Origin: Shewanella fodinae
GTDB lineage: Bacteria > Pseudomonadota > Gammaproteobacteria > Enterobacterales > Shewanellaceae
Direction of reading: 5' to 3'
Length of the DNA: 64,000 nt
Assembly: GCF_014651955.1 (NCBI RefSeq)
Contig: NZ_BMXW01000021.1
Coordinates: forward strand, 1-64,000
Numbering within the stretch: position 1 is the stretch's first letter; the number at the start of each line of letters is the position of its first letter. The notes beneath the pieces are model-generated. The model was not told the origin of the DNA. It searched no databases and saw only the letters and a program-made list of their open reading frames with translations. A program made the position numbers and the translations under genes. Positions 1-6,763 of this stretch are shown one piece after another.

Positions 1-102
1 TTTCTTCAACAACCGTCAAGTGTTCGAGTAAGTCCATCAGGGCTGCTAATTGCGAAATGGGCAGCCATTAGATCACAGCATAGAGCTACAACTCAACACG
101 GG

Positions 103-165
103 CTAAAAAGTACGATCCCGCCCTGCCTTCATGGGAGCCTTATCTTCAGGATTTGGACCTTTCAA
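103..165 (-). CDS. Possible 20-residue peptide with strong Shine-Dalgarno
   Basis: A TTG start at 165 follows a GGAGG sequence by four bases and opens a 20-codon reading frame that ends in TAG at 103. The peptide is hydrophilic (KGPNPEDKAPMKAGRDRTF) and resembles nothing I recognise. The unusually good ribosome binding site is the only argument for translation. It could equally be the 5' remnant of a longer gene cut by recombination in the cassette array. Confidence 0.25.
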   Translation of the reverse strand: MKGPNPEDKAPMKAGRDRTF

Positions 166-190
166 AATACCTCCAATATTTTTATAACTT

Positions 191-301
191 TTAACGACTA
201 ATCTCAGTTGCCACCAGAACACGTTTGTTGATACTGTCAGTTTCAATTTCGATGTAGTTCATGCGTACAATACCCACTTCACTGGAGTCAATCGCGCACA
301 A
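191..301 (-). CDS. Short ORF or gene tail, 36 codons
   Basis: From a TTG at 301, or an ATG at 262, an open frame runs to a TAA at 191. Its composition looks protein-like (IDSSEVGIVRMNYIEIETD). It lies about 25 bases upstream of the possible peptide at 103-165, as two genes of one transcript would. No start with a clear ribosome binding site is seen, so it may be the 3' tail of a truncated gene. Function unknown. Confidence 0.22.
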   Translation of the reverse strand: MCAIDSSEVGIVRMNYIEIETDSINKRVLVATEISR

Positions 302-341
302 ACGCGGTTAAAAGTCCCTTGCAAGCGATTTTTTGTACCCG

Positions 342-851
342 TCAGTATTCCCACTTTTGATAGTCTTCATTTTCTGATTTCATAGTTTCATATAACCAAA
401 CCATACGGTCTAAATACCAACTTTTCCCAAGATATGCCAACGAAACACCAAGGACGGCACCCCACACTGAATAGTAAATAATTGACCAAATCGCTATAAC
501 CATACCAACTGATGAAATCGCGTTTAAAATTCCGTACAACGGCGTTTTATGAATGTCAGGTATATCAACATTGTCTCTATTTAAATATACTCGCTCTCCC
601 AAGACTGATTTAGAGGCCCAATTTTTTGTTGAGCGAGGCTTATTAAAAAATATCGGATTGAAGAACATCCACAACAACGAAATTATACCGGGAATAAGGC
701 ACCACCAACTTATCCAGATGCGGCTCCAGAACGCCAGCACCAATAATGGGAGAACAGAATATCTCGTCCATACACTCCACGGATTCGCATGCTTCATCCA
801 GTTTTCATCCGTCAACAGGAACGCCTTTGCAATTTTTCTTTCAACTGTCAT
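342..851 (-). CDS. DUF6653-like membrane protein (cassette gene)
   Basis: A 169-residue protein with an N-terminal segment (KHANPWSVWTRYSVLPLL) followed by hydrophobic stretches near residues 30-65 and two more near 105-140, so probably four membrane segments. The order of NPWSVWTR, a Trp-rich pair of helices and NWASKSVLGERVYLNR matches what I recall as the DUF6653 family, known mainly from integron cassettes; its function is not established. It reads away from the right end of the array like most cassette genes. The ATG at 851 lies next to a degenerate attC site. No typical attC follows its stop. Confidence 0.7.
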   Translation of the reverse strand: MTVERKIAKAFLLTDENWMKHANPWSVWTRYSVLPLLVLAFWSRIWISWWCLIPGIISLLWMFFNPIFFNKPRSTKNWASKSVLGERVYLNRDNVDIPDIHKTPLYGILNAISSVGMVIAIWSIIYYSVWGAVLGVSLAYLGKSWYLDRMVWLYETMKSENEDYQKWEY

Positions 852-860
852 TTAGTCCCT

Positions 861-907
861 CTGTTTGCCCCAGCGAGCCTACGCACGGCTACAGTGGGTT
901 GTTAAAC
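861..907 (-). other. Degenerate attC site
   Basis: Read on the minus strand, GTTTAAC overlaps the stop codon of the acetyltransferase gene, as in many cassettes. It is followed by paired arms CCCA..AGCC and GGCT..TGGG. The distal core box expected as GTTRRRY is not recognisable (GCAAACA instead). The site may therefore be unable to recombine. Confidence 0.45.
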
Positions 908-1327
908 GCCGATGTCTAGATAGTACCTAAACGAAGCTTTCATAAAACCATTGTGCTCATAGTATGCCTGCGTTGCTTTGCGAGCTAAAGAAGTAGTGAC
1001 TTCTAACTGCGCACATGAATGACTCTGTGCTTGAGCTACAGCAAATTGAATCAGCTTTTTACCAATGCCGCTGTGTCTAACATGTTCGTCTACAACAAGG
1101 GCCGTTATGCGGCAATTACGTTCTTGAATGGGAAAATAGTAAAAATAGACAAGGGACATGAACGCAACCACTTGAGCTTTTCGTGTTGCAACGAACAAGT
1201 CTGAATTGGCTTCTGGTGAGTCAAGCGCAGAAATTAGTCCAGAAAGCTGGCACTCATAACCGAGCTGGCTCAACAGGTTTTGGATACTTTCTGCGTGGGT
1301 TGAATTCGCTTTTACAATATCTACCAA
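902..1327 (-). CDS. GNAT family N-acetyltransferase (cassette gene)
   Basis: The protein of about 141 residues belongs to the GNAT acyl-CoA-dependent acetyltransferases. The acetyl-CoA binding motif is visible as RHSGIGKKL (R-x-x-G-x-G), preceded by the strand ALVVDEHV and followed by the typical tail ARKATQAYYEHNGF. The substrate cannot be told. The start is uncertain: TTG codons at 1348, 1333 and 1327 are in frame. The one at 1348 overlaps the attC core box and the one at 1333 is too close to AAGGAG, so I chose 1327, nine bases from AAGGAG. The stop overlaps the next attC-like site at 901-907. Confidence 0.8.
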   Translation of the reverse strand: MVDIVKANSTHAESIQNLLSQLGYECQLSGLISALDSPEANSDLFVATRKAQVVAFMSLVYFYYFPIQERNCRITALVVDEHVRHSGIGKKLIQFAVAQAQSHSCAQLEVTTSLARKATQAYYEHNGFMKASFRYYLDIGV

Positions 1328-1347
1328 TGCCAATTTCTCCTTAGCCA

Positions 1348-1402
1348 ATCTAACGTTTACAGCAAGGGATTTTTTTGGTATTACTTGCTGTTTTTGTTAG
1401 TT
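1348..1402 (-). other. attC recombination site
   Basis: On the minus strand a CTAAC box leads into the arm ACAGCAAG, a spacer of about 17 bases, the complementary arm CTTGCTGT, and the core box GTTAGAT (GTTRRRY). It belongs to the cassette whose gene lies to the right, the opposite-facing lipoprotein gene. Confidence 0.7.
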
Positions 1403-1624
1403 TATGAGTTATACGCCGCTTTAAGTCAACAATGCGGACTTAATTAAACTGATTCCTGCCAGTGCATAAATTTCTTGAAAAAGGATATGTAGCGTCATTT
1501 AGCCGTGATAAATTACGACATAATGGCCTTCAAAAAACTGTTAAGTGTTAAGCGTACGGTACTTAACGGGGAATAAATGGAACGCAAACAAGGAGAGAAA
1601 ATGAGAGGCAAACAAGGAGAGAAA
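1403..1624. other. Leader region of the reverse lipoprotein gene
   Basis: This non-coding stretch holds a second attC-like inverted structure near 1409-1450 (GTTATAC, arms TTAAGTC/GACTTAA). It also holds a perfect 7-base inverted repeat at 1540-1546 and 1561-1567 (GTTAAGT/ACTTAAC) just before the gene. The inverted repeat could be an operator or leader hairpin. A possible -10 box CATAAT lies near 1519, but no convincing -35 accompanies it. Confidence 0.4.
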
Positions 1625-1628
1625 ATGA
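1584..1628 (+). repeat. 24-bp tandem duplication of a ribosome binding site
   Basis: The block GCAAACAAGGAGAGAAAATG occurs at 1584-1603 and again at 1608-1627, exactly 24 bases apart. Each copy supplies AAGGAGAG plus an ATG, and all starts (1577, 1601, 1625) are in the same frame. The signal peptide begins only at 1625, so 1625 is the likely main start and the extra codons come from the duplication. Confidence 0.85.
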
Positions 1629-2131
1629 ATAAAACATTGTGTGCGGTTGCGTTGTTGACTGCTTTACTAGGTGGATGTGCGACAATTGTTGGAGATAAGA
1701 CTCAGCTTATGTCAATTGCTAGCACTCCGAGTGATGCAACAGTTCTAATTACGGATGAAAAAGGAGTTCAAGTATTTAAAGGGACTACCCCGACGAGCGT
1801 TACCCTTCAAAAAAGTGATGGAACCTACTGGGGCAAAAAGAGCTTCACCGTTGAAATCACCAAAGAAGGCTATGAAAAACGCGTAATTCCAATTACAGCT
1901 AGCGCCAACGGGTGGTACATTGCAGGGAATATTGTTTTCGGCGGACTAATAGGCTGGTTCATTGTTGATCCATTGAATGGCGCCATGTACACCTTGTCAA
2001 CTGAGCAGATCAACGCGACTCTCGGGGAAAAAACCTCAAAAAATAGTACATCGTTGAATGACGGCATTTCTATTGTTTTACTTCAAGATGTACCAGAGTC
2101 TTTGCGTGGTCAAATGAAAAGAATTAATTAA
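1625..2131 (+). CDS. Lipoprotein with PEGA-like domain, opposite to the array
   Basis: A 168-residue exported lipoprotein. Residues 1-18 form a signal peptide ending in the lipobox LLGGC, so it should be lipid-anchored after cleavage. The segment STPSDATVLITDEKG..TPTSVTL resembles PEGA-type beta repeats of envelope proteins, and a glycine-rich hydrophobic stretch (NIVFGGLIGWFIVDP) follows near residue 105-120. The gene is transcribed opposite to its cassette neighbours, which usually means it has its own promoter. Starts at 1577 and 1601 are also possible because the ribosome binding site is duplicated. No attC core pair follows the stop. Function unknown. Confidence 0.75.
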   Translation: MNKTLCAVALLTALLGGCATIVGDKTQLMSIASTPSDATVLITDEKGVQVFKGTTPTSVTLQKSDGTYWGKKSFTVEITKEGYEKRVIPITASANGWYIAGNIVFGGLIGWFIVDPLNGAMYTLSTEQINATLGEKTSKNSTSLNDGISIVLLQDVPESLRGQMKRIN

Positions 2132-2212
2132 CTCTAACAAGGCTTGCCGATAATGACTGACATCGGGTCATGGAATATCTTGGGAAGTCTTCGTTACTAT
2201 GTATAAAATGTA

Positions 2213-2279
2213 TTAGCTCAGACCTGATCTGACAGTTACCCATTTTTCTGGTGTCTCCGTCAGATTAGATTTGAGCTAA
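2213..2279. repeat. Large imperfect inverted repeat, 21-base arms
   Basis: Left arm 2213-2233 and right arm 2259-2279 pair over 21 bases with three mismatches (all G-U compatible), separated by 25 bases. It sits where the attC of the gene ending at 2307 would be expected. It has no T-run typical of a terminator. It may be a solo end or miniature element, or a stable hairpin ending two convergent transcripts. Confidence 0.6.
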
Positions 2280-2306
2280 ATTCTTTTCTGTTAATTCATT
2301 GTTCTT

Positions 2307-2903
2307 TCATTTACACCCAGCTCTCTTTTGCTGAGATTCAATATACTCTTTGAACGAAGAAAATCCCTGAGGTAATGCTGTTGGAAGTTCTGGATTTTTT
2401 TCAATTGCCATTAAGTTAAACTCAAGACTCTTTTCATAAGGTGCGCATTCTTTTTCGTGCTGCCCTAAAAAGTGGTAAGCAAAACCTAAATTTAAGTAAG
2501 CATTGGTTAAAGCACCAAAGTTTCGTTCTTGAGCGAAATACGAAATAGCTATTTCAAAATATTTTTTAGATTCAATCAGTCTATTCTCATAAGTAACATC
2601 CTTGGCAAGAAATCCATTCTCTTTATAGAATTTTTCCCATTTTTGTAATGACGGTGAACGAAAGAAGAAACCATATTCAAGATTAGCTTTACCAAGGCAA
2701 TTAAAGTCATTTTCTTTAGAGCAAATAGTTATCGCTTCATTAATTAATTTTTCAGCGGGAATAGGTCTTTCTTGCTTACTGAAAAGTTCTTCTGCCCACG
2801 CTAATTTTTCCATAGGGTCGTTGGTAACAGGCACTAATGTTGCGGCACAAGCCGTCAACAAAAATCCTAAACATATACAGATTCCATTGCTAATGTAACT
2901 CAT
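2307..2903 (-). CDS. TPR-like lipoprotein (cassette gene)
   Basis: A 198-residue lipoprotein. The start at 2903 gives a signal peptide with lipobox LTAC near residue 17; the longer open frame reads through the attC site and is not credible. The mature part is helical with tetratricopeptide-like repeats (ESKKYFEIAISYFAQERNFGALTNAYLNLGFAYHFLG), as in Sel1/TPR scaffold proteins. It probably works at the membrane as a binding scaffold, but no partner is visible. The stop at 2307 is followed by an inverted repeat rather than an attC, so this cassette has lost its recombination site. Confidence 0.7.
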   Translation of the reverse strand: MSYISNGICICLGFLLTACAATLVPVTNDPMEKLAWAEELFSKQERPIPAEKLINEAITICSKENDFNCLGKANLEYGFFFRSPSLQKWEKFYKENGFLAKDVTYENRLIESKKYFEIAISYFAQERNFGALTNAYLNLGFAYHFLGQHEKECAPYEKSLEFNLMAIEKNPELPTALPQGFSSFKEYIESQQKRAGCK

Positions 2904-2917
2904 GTCTATCCTTAAAT

Positions 2918-3015
2918 GTATAACGCTTGTTAATTGACTGCCTAAGCGTTGCGTAGACAGCCCAGTAGAAATCATGCTAGCAGTGGCCGGAACGAAATTA
3001 AGGAACTTGTTAGTG
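2918..3015 (-). other. attC recombination site (98 bp)
   Basis: On the minus strand it starts with CACTAACAAGTTCC and ends with GTTATAC next to the following cassette. It resembles the site at 7334-7432 over much of its length (shared AACGAAATTAAG and GGCAGTC-type arms on the plus strand), so the two belong to one attC subfamily. Confidence 0.7.
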
Positions 3016-3023
3016 AACATAAC

Positions 3024-3356
3024 TCAACACTTATTAGCTTTTATTTTGTGCCCACATTTACAACAATAGAAGTACTGATAAGCCAACTCATTAGAAACCA
3101 GCCAAGAGCTTAATCTACTTCTGTTTGATTCAATTTTTCTAACGACAACCCCACTGTGCACCAAGGCTCTCCCATTGCATTGTGGACACTTGTAGATCAT
3201 GGCAATGATAATTGCAGACCAGCCTAATAAGGTGGCAACGACTAGATAAGGAACAAAGATCTCTTGCACCACAAATATTACCGGCAACAGCAGCAAAAAC
3301 AACAATCTAGTTGTGGCAAATGCCAACCAGTAGTAGTTGAAAAACAGTTTTGACAT
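3024..3356 (-). CDS. Two-helix membrane protein with zinc ribbon (cassette gene)
   Basis: With the start at 3356 (MSKLFFNYYW) the protein has 110 residues. Two hydrophobic helices (about 9-30 and 34-55) are followed by a cytoplasmic domain with two Cys pairs, CPQC near residue 58 and CCKC near 100, which looks like a zinc ribbon. The longer open frame would start inside the neighbouring attC site and is rejected. No family assignment; a small membrane-bound metal-binding protein is all that can be said. Confidence 0.65.
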   Translation of the reverse strand: MSKLFFNYYWLAFATTRLLFLLLLPVIFVVQEIFVPYLVVATLLGWSAIIIAMIYKCPQCNGRALVHSGVVVRKIESNRSRLSSWLVSNELAYQYFYCCKCGHKIKANKC

Positions 3357-3360
3357 CGAG

Positions 3361-3446
3361 GTCCAACCTAGTTCACATAGCCCCAACAAGCCGCCCACGA
3401 GTATGCGCCAGGCACCAATGGCGCGCACTTAATTGGTTTGTTATAC
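3361..3446 (-). other. attC recombination site
   Basis: Plus-strand boxes GTCCAAC at 3361 and GTTATAC at 3440 frame an 86-base site. It belongs to the lipoprotein cassette on its right. Confidence 0.7.
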
Positions 3447-3453
3447 GCAGTTA

Positions 3454-4041
3454 TCATTGAACTTGCACTTTTACTGACTCGCGAACAAATTTCGATGATG
3501 CACGCTGCAGTAACATAAACTCTTTCATTTCGGCAAGTTGGTCTTTACCAAAAGCTAGTACACCTGCTTTTGGAGAGACCGGTATTCTTAATTCACTGGT
3601 TACAACATATGCTGTTGTTCCATCAATAATCACTCTTTGATCGGTAAAAGTACCAAATGGTTTACCCAGTTGATTTGCACACATAATTCTTCCGACGGAT
3701 GTTTTGTGACCGCTAACATCAATTTCTTGAGGGCCATTAAACAGGACATCAGTACAACCTTGCCTGGAAAGGCCAAACATTTGTTTTTGAAATGACTCTG
3801 CTGAAGTTTTCGAGCTTATTGTTAGCATTTGCTCAGTGATTATCCATTTGCTTGTAGCCGGATTTTCACCTTCTGGTACCCATTCTTTTATGTATTGAGA
3901 ATTATCGGCGCGATCCGATACAACAGACCATTTCATGCTCTGGGGTAAGTCGACATGAACACTGGTGACGTGGGTGCTAGGTGAGGTTGAAGCACAAGAA
4001 GCAAGGAAAGCAGTTCCAATTGCCATGAGTACTTTACGCAT
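3454..4041 (-). CDS. Lipoprotein of unknown function (cassette gene)
   Basis: A 195-residue lipoprotein starting at 4041, where GGAGATAATAATG gives a good ribosome binding site; an upstream in-frame ATG at 4053 has none. Signal peptide MRKVLMAIGTAFLASC carries the lipobox LASC. The rest is soluble (VDLPQSMKWSVVSDRAD..EWVPEGENP..WIITEQML) and resembles small lipoproteins of integron cassettes without known role. An internal Cys pair (GCTD, IMCAN) could form a disulfide in the periplasm. Confidence 0.7.
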   Translation of the reverse strand: MRKVLMAIGTAFLASCASTSPSTHVTSVHVDLPQSMKWSVVSDRADNSQYIKEWVPEGENPATSKWIITEQMLTISSKTSAESFQKQMFGLSRQGCTDVLFNGPQEIDVSGHKTSVGRIMCANQLGKPFGTFTDQRVIIDGTTAYVVTSELRIPVSPKAGVLAFGKDQLAEMKEFMLLQRASSKFVRESVKVQVQ

Positions 4042-4059
4042 TATTATCTCCATTTTTGC

Positions 4060-4161
4060 GTATAACGCCCTGTTTAATGGGCAAAATTATGTTGGCTAAC
4101 ATGCGAAGCGGAGCGAAACCAAGCCAACGTAATTTTATCCACTTCAAACAGATTGTTAAAT
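4060..4161 (-). other. attC recombination site (102 bp)
   Basis: Core boxes GTATAAC (4060) and GTTAAAT (4155, GTTRRRY) frame long complementary arms, AAAATTATGTTGGCT and AGCCAACGTAATTTT. It is among the best-structured sites in the array. Confidence 0.8.
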
Positions 4162-4166
4162 GGCTT

Positions 4167-4268
4167 CTAGAACCATGATTCCCACTTTTCAGATCCAGTT
4201 GGATGAGCACTAATGCCGTTATCTAGGCCTACAATAAAAGCTTCTTGATGATCTGCACACTGAACCAA
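4167..4268 (-). pseudogene. 33-codon remnant of a cassette gene
   Basis: Between the GspG-like gene and the attC at 4060-4161 lies a short frame with protein-like composition (QEAFIVGLDNGISAHPTGSE) ending in TAG at 4167. The only in-frame start is a TTG at 4268 placed directly at an attC-like TTATAAC box (4271-4277). It looks like the 3' end of a gene whose front was lost when two attC sites recombined, or a very small cassette. Confidence 0.4.
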
Positions 4269-4284
4269 TTGTTATAAGCCACTT

Positions 4285-4845
4285 TTAATGACTCTTGATA
4301 ACCAAACCCACTTTACTCTTTGCGCCAACTTCTATCTTTGGCAAGACATCATCAGCAGTGAATGGCTGCCCATCGGGTCCAACTCCCAGCAAATAGTAGT
4401 GCTCACCGTCGATTAATTTATAGTAATAGTACCTGGGCTTTCCACCCATCTTTACATCTGTTGGGTCAAAGACGAATACCATGGAGTTTTTCGGTAGAGA
4501 CTTCTGAAGGACCTCTAGCGATTCCGGATACTTTCCGTTTTGGGTTTTGTAAAATTCGATAGACTGGACCAACGATGTAATCGTGGTTTCTGAGAGCTTT
4601 GCCCTCAAGTCGTCGTAAACTCCACCGCGCTGTACAAACCCAAAATAAAAGAGGGCCGAATACAAAGCAATCGTGAAGAGGATTCCGCAGCCTCCGATAA
4701 GCGCGAGCTTCTTTCCCCCAGCTTTCTTTGTGACGAGCCCCCATATGATTGCAACCAAACCGAATAAAATACCTATCAGGGGTATAAACGACATACCACC
4801 GATGACAAACGGAAACGTACTTAATTTTTCTTGTTGCTCATTCAC
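4285..4845 (-). CDS. Membrane protein with GspG-like C-terminal domain
   Basis: A 186-residue protein with two hydrophobic helices near 12-38 and 46-68, then a periplasmic domain. The segment LVQSIEFYKTQNGKYPESLE followed by YYYKLIDGEHYYLLGVGPDG matches the C-terminal domain of type II secretion pseudopilin GspG proteins, which is common in integron cassettes. It lacks the prepilin peptidase site, so a role in a secretion machine is unlikely. Start is GTG at 4845, ten bases from AAGGAG. Only half an attC follows it, then a gene remnant. Confidence 0.7.
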   Translation of the reverse strand: MNEQQEKLSTFPFVIGGMSFIPLIGILFGLVAIIWGLVTKKAGGKKLALIGGCGILFTIALYSALFYFGFVQRGGVYDDLRAKLSETTITSLVQSIEFYKTQNGKYPESLEVLQKSLPKNSMVFVFDPTDVKMGGKPRYYYYKLIDGEHYYLLGVGPDGQPFTADDVLPKIEVGAKSKVGLVIKSH

Positions 4846-4866
4846 GATGCAAAGGCTCCTTACGAC

Positions 4867-4950
4867 TTATAACGCCGCTAGCACACGCGGCTTTGCAGTG
4901 AAGGCTAAGCCGCAACGAAAAAGCCGTCGCCGTGCCTAGCCTTGTTAAAT
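4867..4950 (-). other. attC recombination site
   Basis: Boxes TTATAAC (4867) and GTTAAAT (4944) frame arms CGCGGCTTTGC and GCCGCAACGAAAAAGCCG. The left box on the minus strand (ATTTAAC) overlaps the stop codon of the upstream gene at 4945. Confidence 0.75.
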
Positions 4951-5346
4951 GTTTTGGCACCAGACATCCAAAGCACCTTTTGTGTACACACCAGAATTAT
5001 TGGAGAAAATGCCTTCAACGACCTGCGTCAATTCAGATAATTTCAGTTTGCAGGCGAAAGGCAATTTACCATGCGCTTGACTTACAGCCGATATTCGGAT
5101 TTGGCCCGCCTGTTCATCAAACCATGAATAGAAAACCATATTGAGACCGCCATTCTTTCTCTGGTAAAGGGCTGCGCAACCACGTAAAAACTCATTTACT
5201 GAATCCTTGCCCCACTCTTGGAGCAATTCATCATTGAATCCAAATGAAACCATATTGCATCTAGCTTCTTCATTAATTTCATCTGAAGCGAGAATCACAG
5301 TCTCTTCTTCTAGCTCTTCGAGCCATTTTTCCAATGTTGCGTGCAT
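4945..5346 (-). CDS. Unknown acidic cassette protein
   Basis: A protein of 133 residues with no membrane segment. It begins MHATLEKWLEELEEETVILA and is acidic in the first 40 residues, then alpha/beta (GGLNMVFYSWFDEQAGQIRISAV). I recognise no family. ATG at 5346 is preceded by AGGTG at a workable distance; GTG at 5352 is an alternative. The TAA stop at 4945 lies inside the attC core box. Confidence 0.6.
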   Translation of the reverse strand: MHATLEKWLEELEEETVILASDEINEEARCNMVSFGFNDELLQEWGKDSVNEFLRGCAALYQRKNGGLNMVFYSWFDEQAGQIRISAVSQAHGKLPFACKLKLSELTQVVEGIFSNNSGVYTKGALDVWCQNI

Positions 5347-5356
5347 CTTCACCTAC

Positions 5357-5417
5357 ATTTAACGCCCGCGTAATAGGCGCGAGCTAGTGAGCGTCCTAAT
5401 TGACGCGCTTGTTAAGT
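5357..5417 (-). other. attC recombination site (61 bp)
   Basis: Perfect consensus boxes: ATTTAAC at 5357 and GTTAAGT at 5411. Paired arms GCCCGCGTAATAGGCGCGAG and GTCCTAATTGACGCGC. A compact classical attC. Confidence 0.8.
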
Positions 5418-5419
5418 TT

Positions 5420-6637
5420 TTATTCAATCTCTCTGACCTCGGATTCTTCGATCACAGCCAGGATTTTATTGGCAACTTCAAATCTCGACTTACTGCTTGT
5501 ATTAGAAATGTACTTCTTAAGTTGAGAGATAATTGCCATGCGGACCTCGGTAAGCCGCTCTTTTTCCCCACCTACAAAGTCAGTAAATAATTGAACATCA
5601 GCTCTTTCTAGCCAACTATCAAGTAGCTCTTCATCATCTTCGAACATACTAACGATCAATTCTGGATTATAAGTAAGCGCCACCTCAAAAAATTCTGTTA
5701 ACTCCAACCAAACGGCCCCATCACGATTTTTCCATGCCTCTTTAAGCATATCTAGTGATTGTCGGCATTTTTGAGGATTACCTTCTCTTAGTAGCTGAAT
5801 CACCTTGTTCCGGTTTTTTTCAAGCCATTCATATCCGGAGGACGATGAAACTGCATCAAGTTTTGCAATCAACTCCCTAGAGATATGCAAGACCCTATCT
5901 GCCGAACTTTTATCTACTGCATCGATCAAGTGGACAGATTCATTACGCTTTTGCCTTATCTCATTTAAGAAATTAATTTCTTCACCGTTTAATATTTTGT
6001 GCTTTTCCGATAGCTGTACTAGCTCAATCATTGACCCTCTTTTCGTTGAAATTCCTCTTGTTTCTAATAGGCGTCTCAATGCAGATTCGACAACTTTGCT
6101 TGATTCCAATACAGACATGTCATACATGCCTATATCAGCAAGTTCTTTAGCCCGAGAAAGAATCTCTATATCAACTTTTCGTTCTTGCTGTTTTTCTGCT
6201 GCTAAGAACTTTGACTTAATAGACTTCTGTAAAAATGAGTAGATTGCACTGGCAAATATGCTAGAAAGAACACCTGCTAGATAGTTGACTGCGTGTGAAG
6301 GGATTTGGCTGGCATACGATGCAACGTAGCTTAAGGATATAGTTATGAGCCAGAACACAAGAAAAACTGGAGGAGTTGCCAATGCAATTGAATAACAAGC
6401 ATCGCTAATTGCATCGAGTGTTTTAACGTGTTTAGAAGATGCAAACTGAAGAGAGATAAAATACACCGCCAACCCCAGAAAAGCGGTTAGAAATATGTAT
6501 GCGTATTCAATGGTGATTTTCACCTGAAAAATACTAAATCCGACATCAGAGTTTGAATCCACCAACGGCTTAAACGCAAATACTGCTGCGAGAAGGCCTA
6601 TAGTAAATCCTACCTTTGTTTTAAAAAAATCATCCAC
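5420..6637 (-). CDS. Membrane-anchored HEPN-like protein (cassette gene)
   Basis: A 405-residue protein starting with GTG at 6637; the longer open frame reads into the attC at 6659. The first 135 residues hold four hydrophobic helices (about 8-25, 46-66, 83-108, 116-136). A basic linker (QKSIKSKFLAAEKQQERK) leads to a helical domain at about 155-260 containing RNESVH at residues 231-236. That is the R-[NDH]-x3-H form of the HEPN R-x(4-6)-H catalytic motif found in many toxin and abortive-infection RNases. The C-terminal 140 residues are helical and acidic. Family assignment rests on the motif and helical context only. A membrane-tethered RNase used in phage or stress defence is an inference. 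Confidence 0.6.
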   Translation of the reverse strand: MDDFFKTKVGFTIGLLAAVFAFKPLVDSNSDVGFSIFQVKITIEYAYIFLTAFLGLAVYFISLQFASSKHVKTLDAISDACYSIALATPPVFLVFWLITISLSYVASYASQIPSHAVNYLAGVLSSIFASAIYSFLQKSIKSKFLAAEKQQERKVDIEILSRAKELADIGMYDMSVLESSKVVESALRRLLETRGISTKRGSMIELVQLSEKHKILNGEEINFLNEIRQKRNESVHLIDAVDKSSADRVLHISRELIAKLDAVSSSSGYEWLEKNRNKVIQLLREGNPQKCRQSLDMLKEAWKNRDGAVWLELTEFFEVALTYNPELIVSMFEDDEELLDSWLERADVQLFTDFVGGEKERLTEVRMAIISQLKKYISNTSSKSRFEVANKILAVIEESEVREIE

Positions 6638-6658
6638 AGAGGTTCCAATCCTTCGTAA

Positions 6659-6763
6659 ACTTAACGCCGCAACCAGCGGCACGAACTTGATGGCGCTTTT
6701 GTTGCGCCGTTTGCAAGAAAAGTGACAGCGAGTTTGTGTCCGATTTGAGTTGCTTTGTTATGA
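6659..6763 (-). other. attC recombination site (105 bp)
   Basis: ACTTAAC at 6659 and GTTATGA at 6757 frame the site; the right box overlaps the stop codon of the gene that ends at 6758. Arms GCGGCACGAACTTGATGGCGC and the GTTGCGCCG side pair partly. Confidence 0.7.

Larger units (their letters stand above)
1..341. other. Left-edge stretch without a confident gene
   Basis: No full-length gene is supported here. On the minus strand two short in-frame stretches look like gene remnants or very small genes (listed separately at 191-301 and 103-165). A further minus-strand reading starts near 22 and runs off the edge; its first codons read MDLLEHLTVVEE, which is too short to judge. No attC site with both core boxes is visible downstream of the gene that ends at 342, so the array is probably degraded or continues to the left. 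Confidence 0.5.

Noticed and set aside
2307-3020. Longer start (237 residues) for the TPR-like lipoprotein
   Set aside because: It would translate through the attC site; the internal start at 2903 gives a proper lipoprotein signal.
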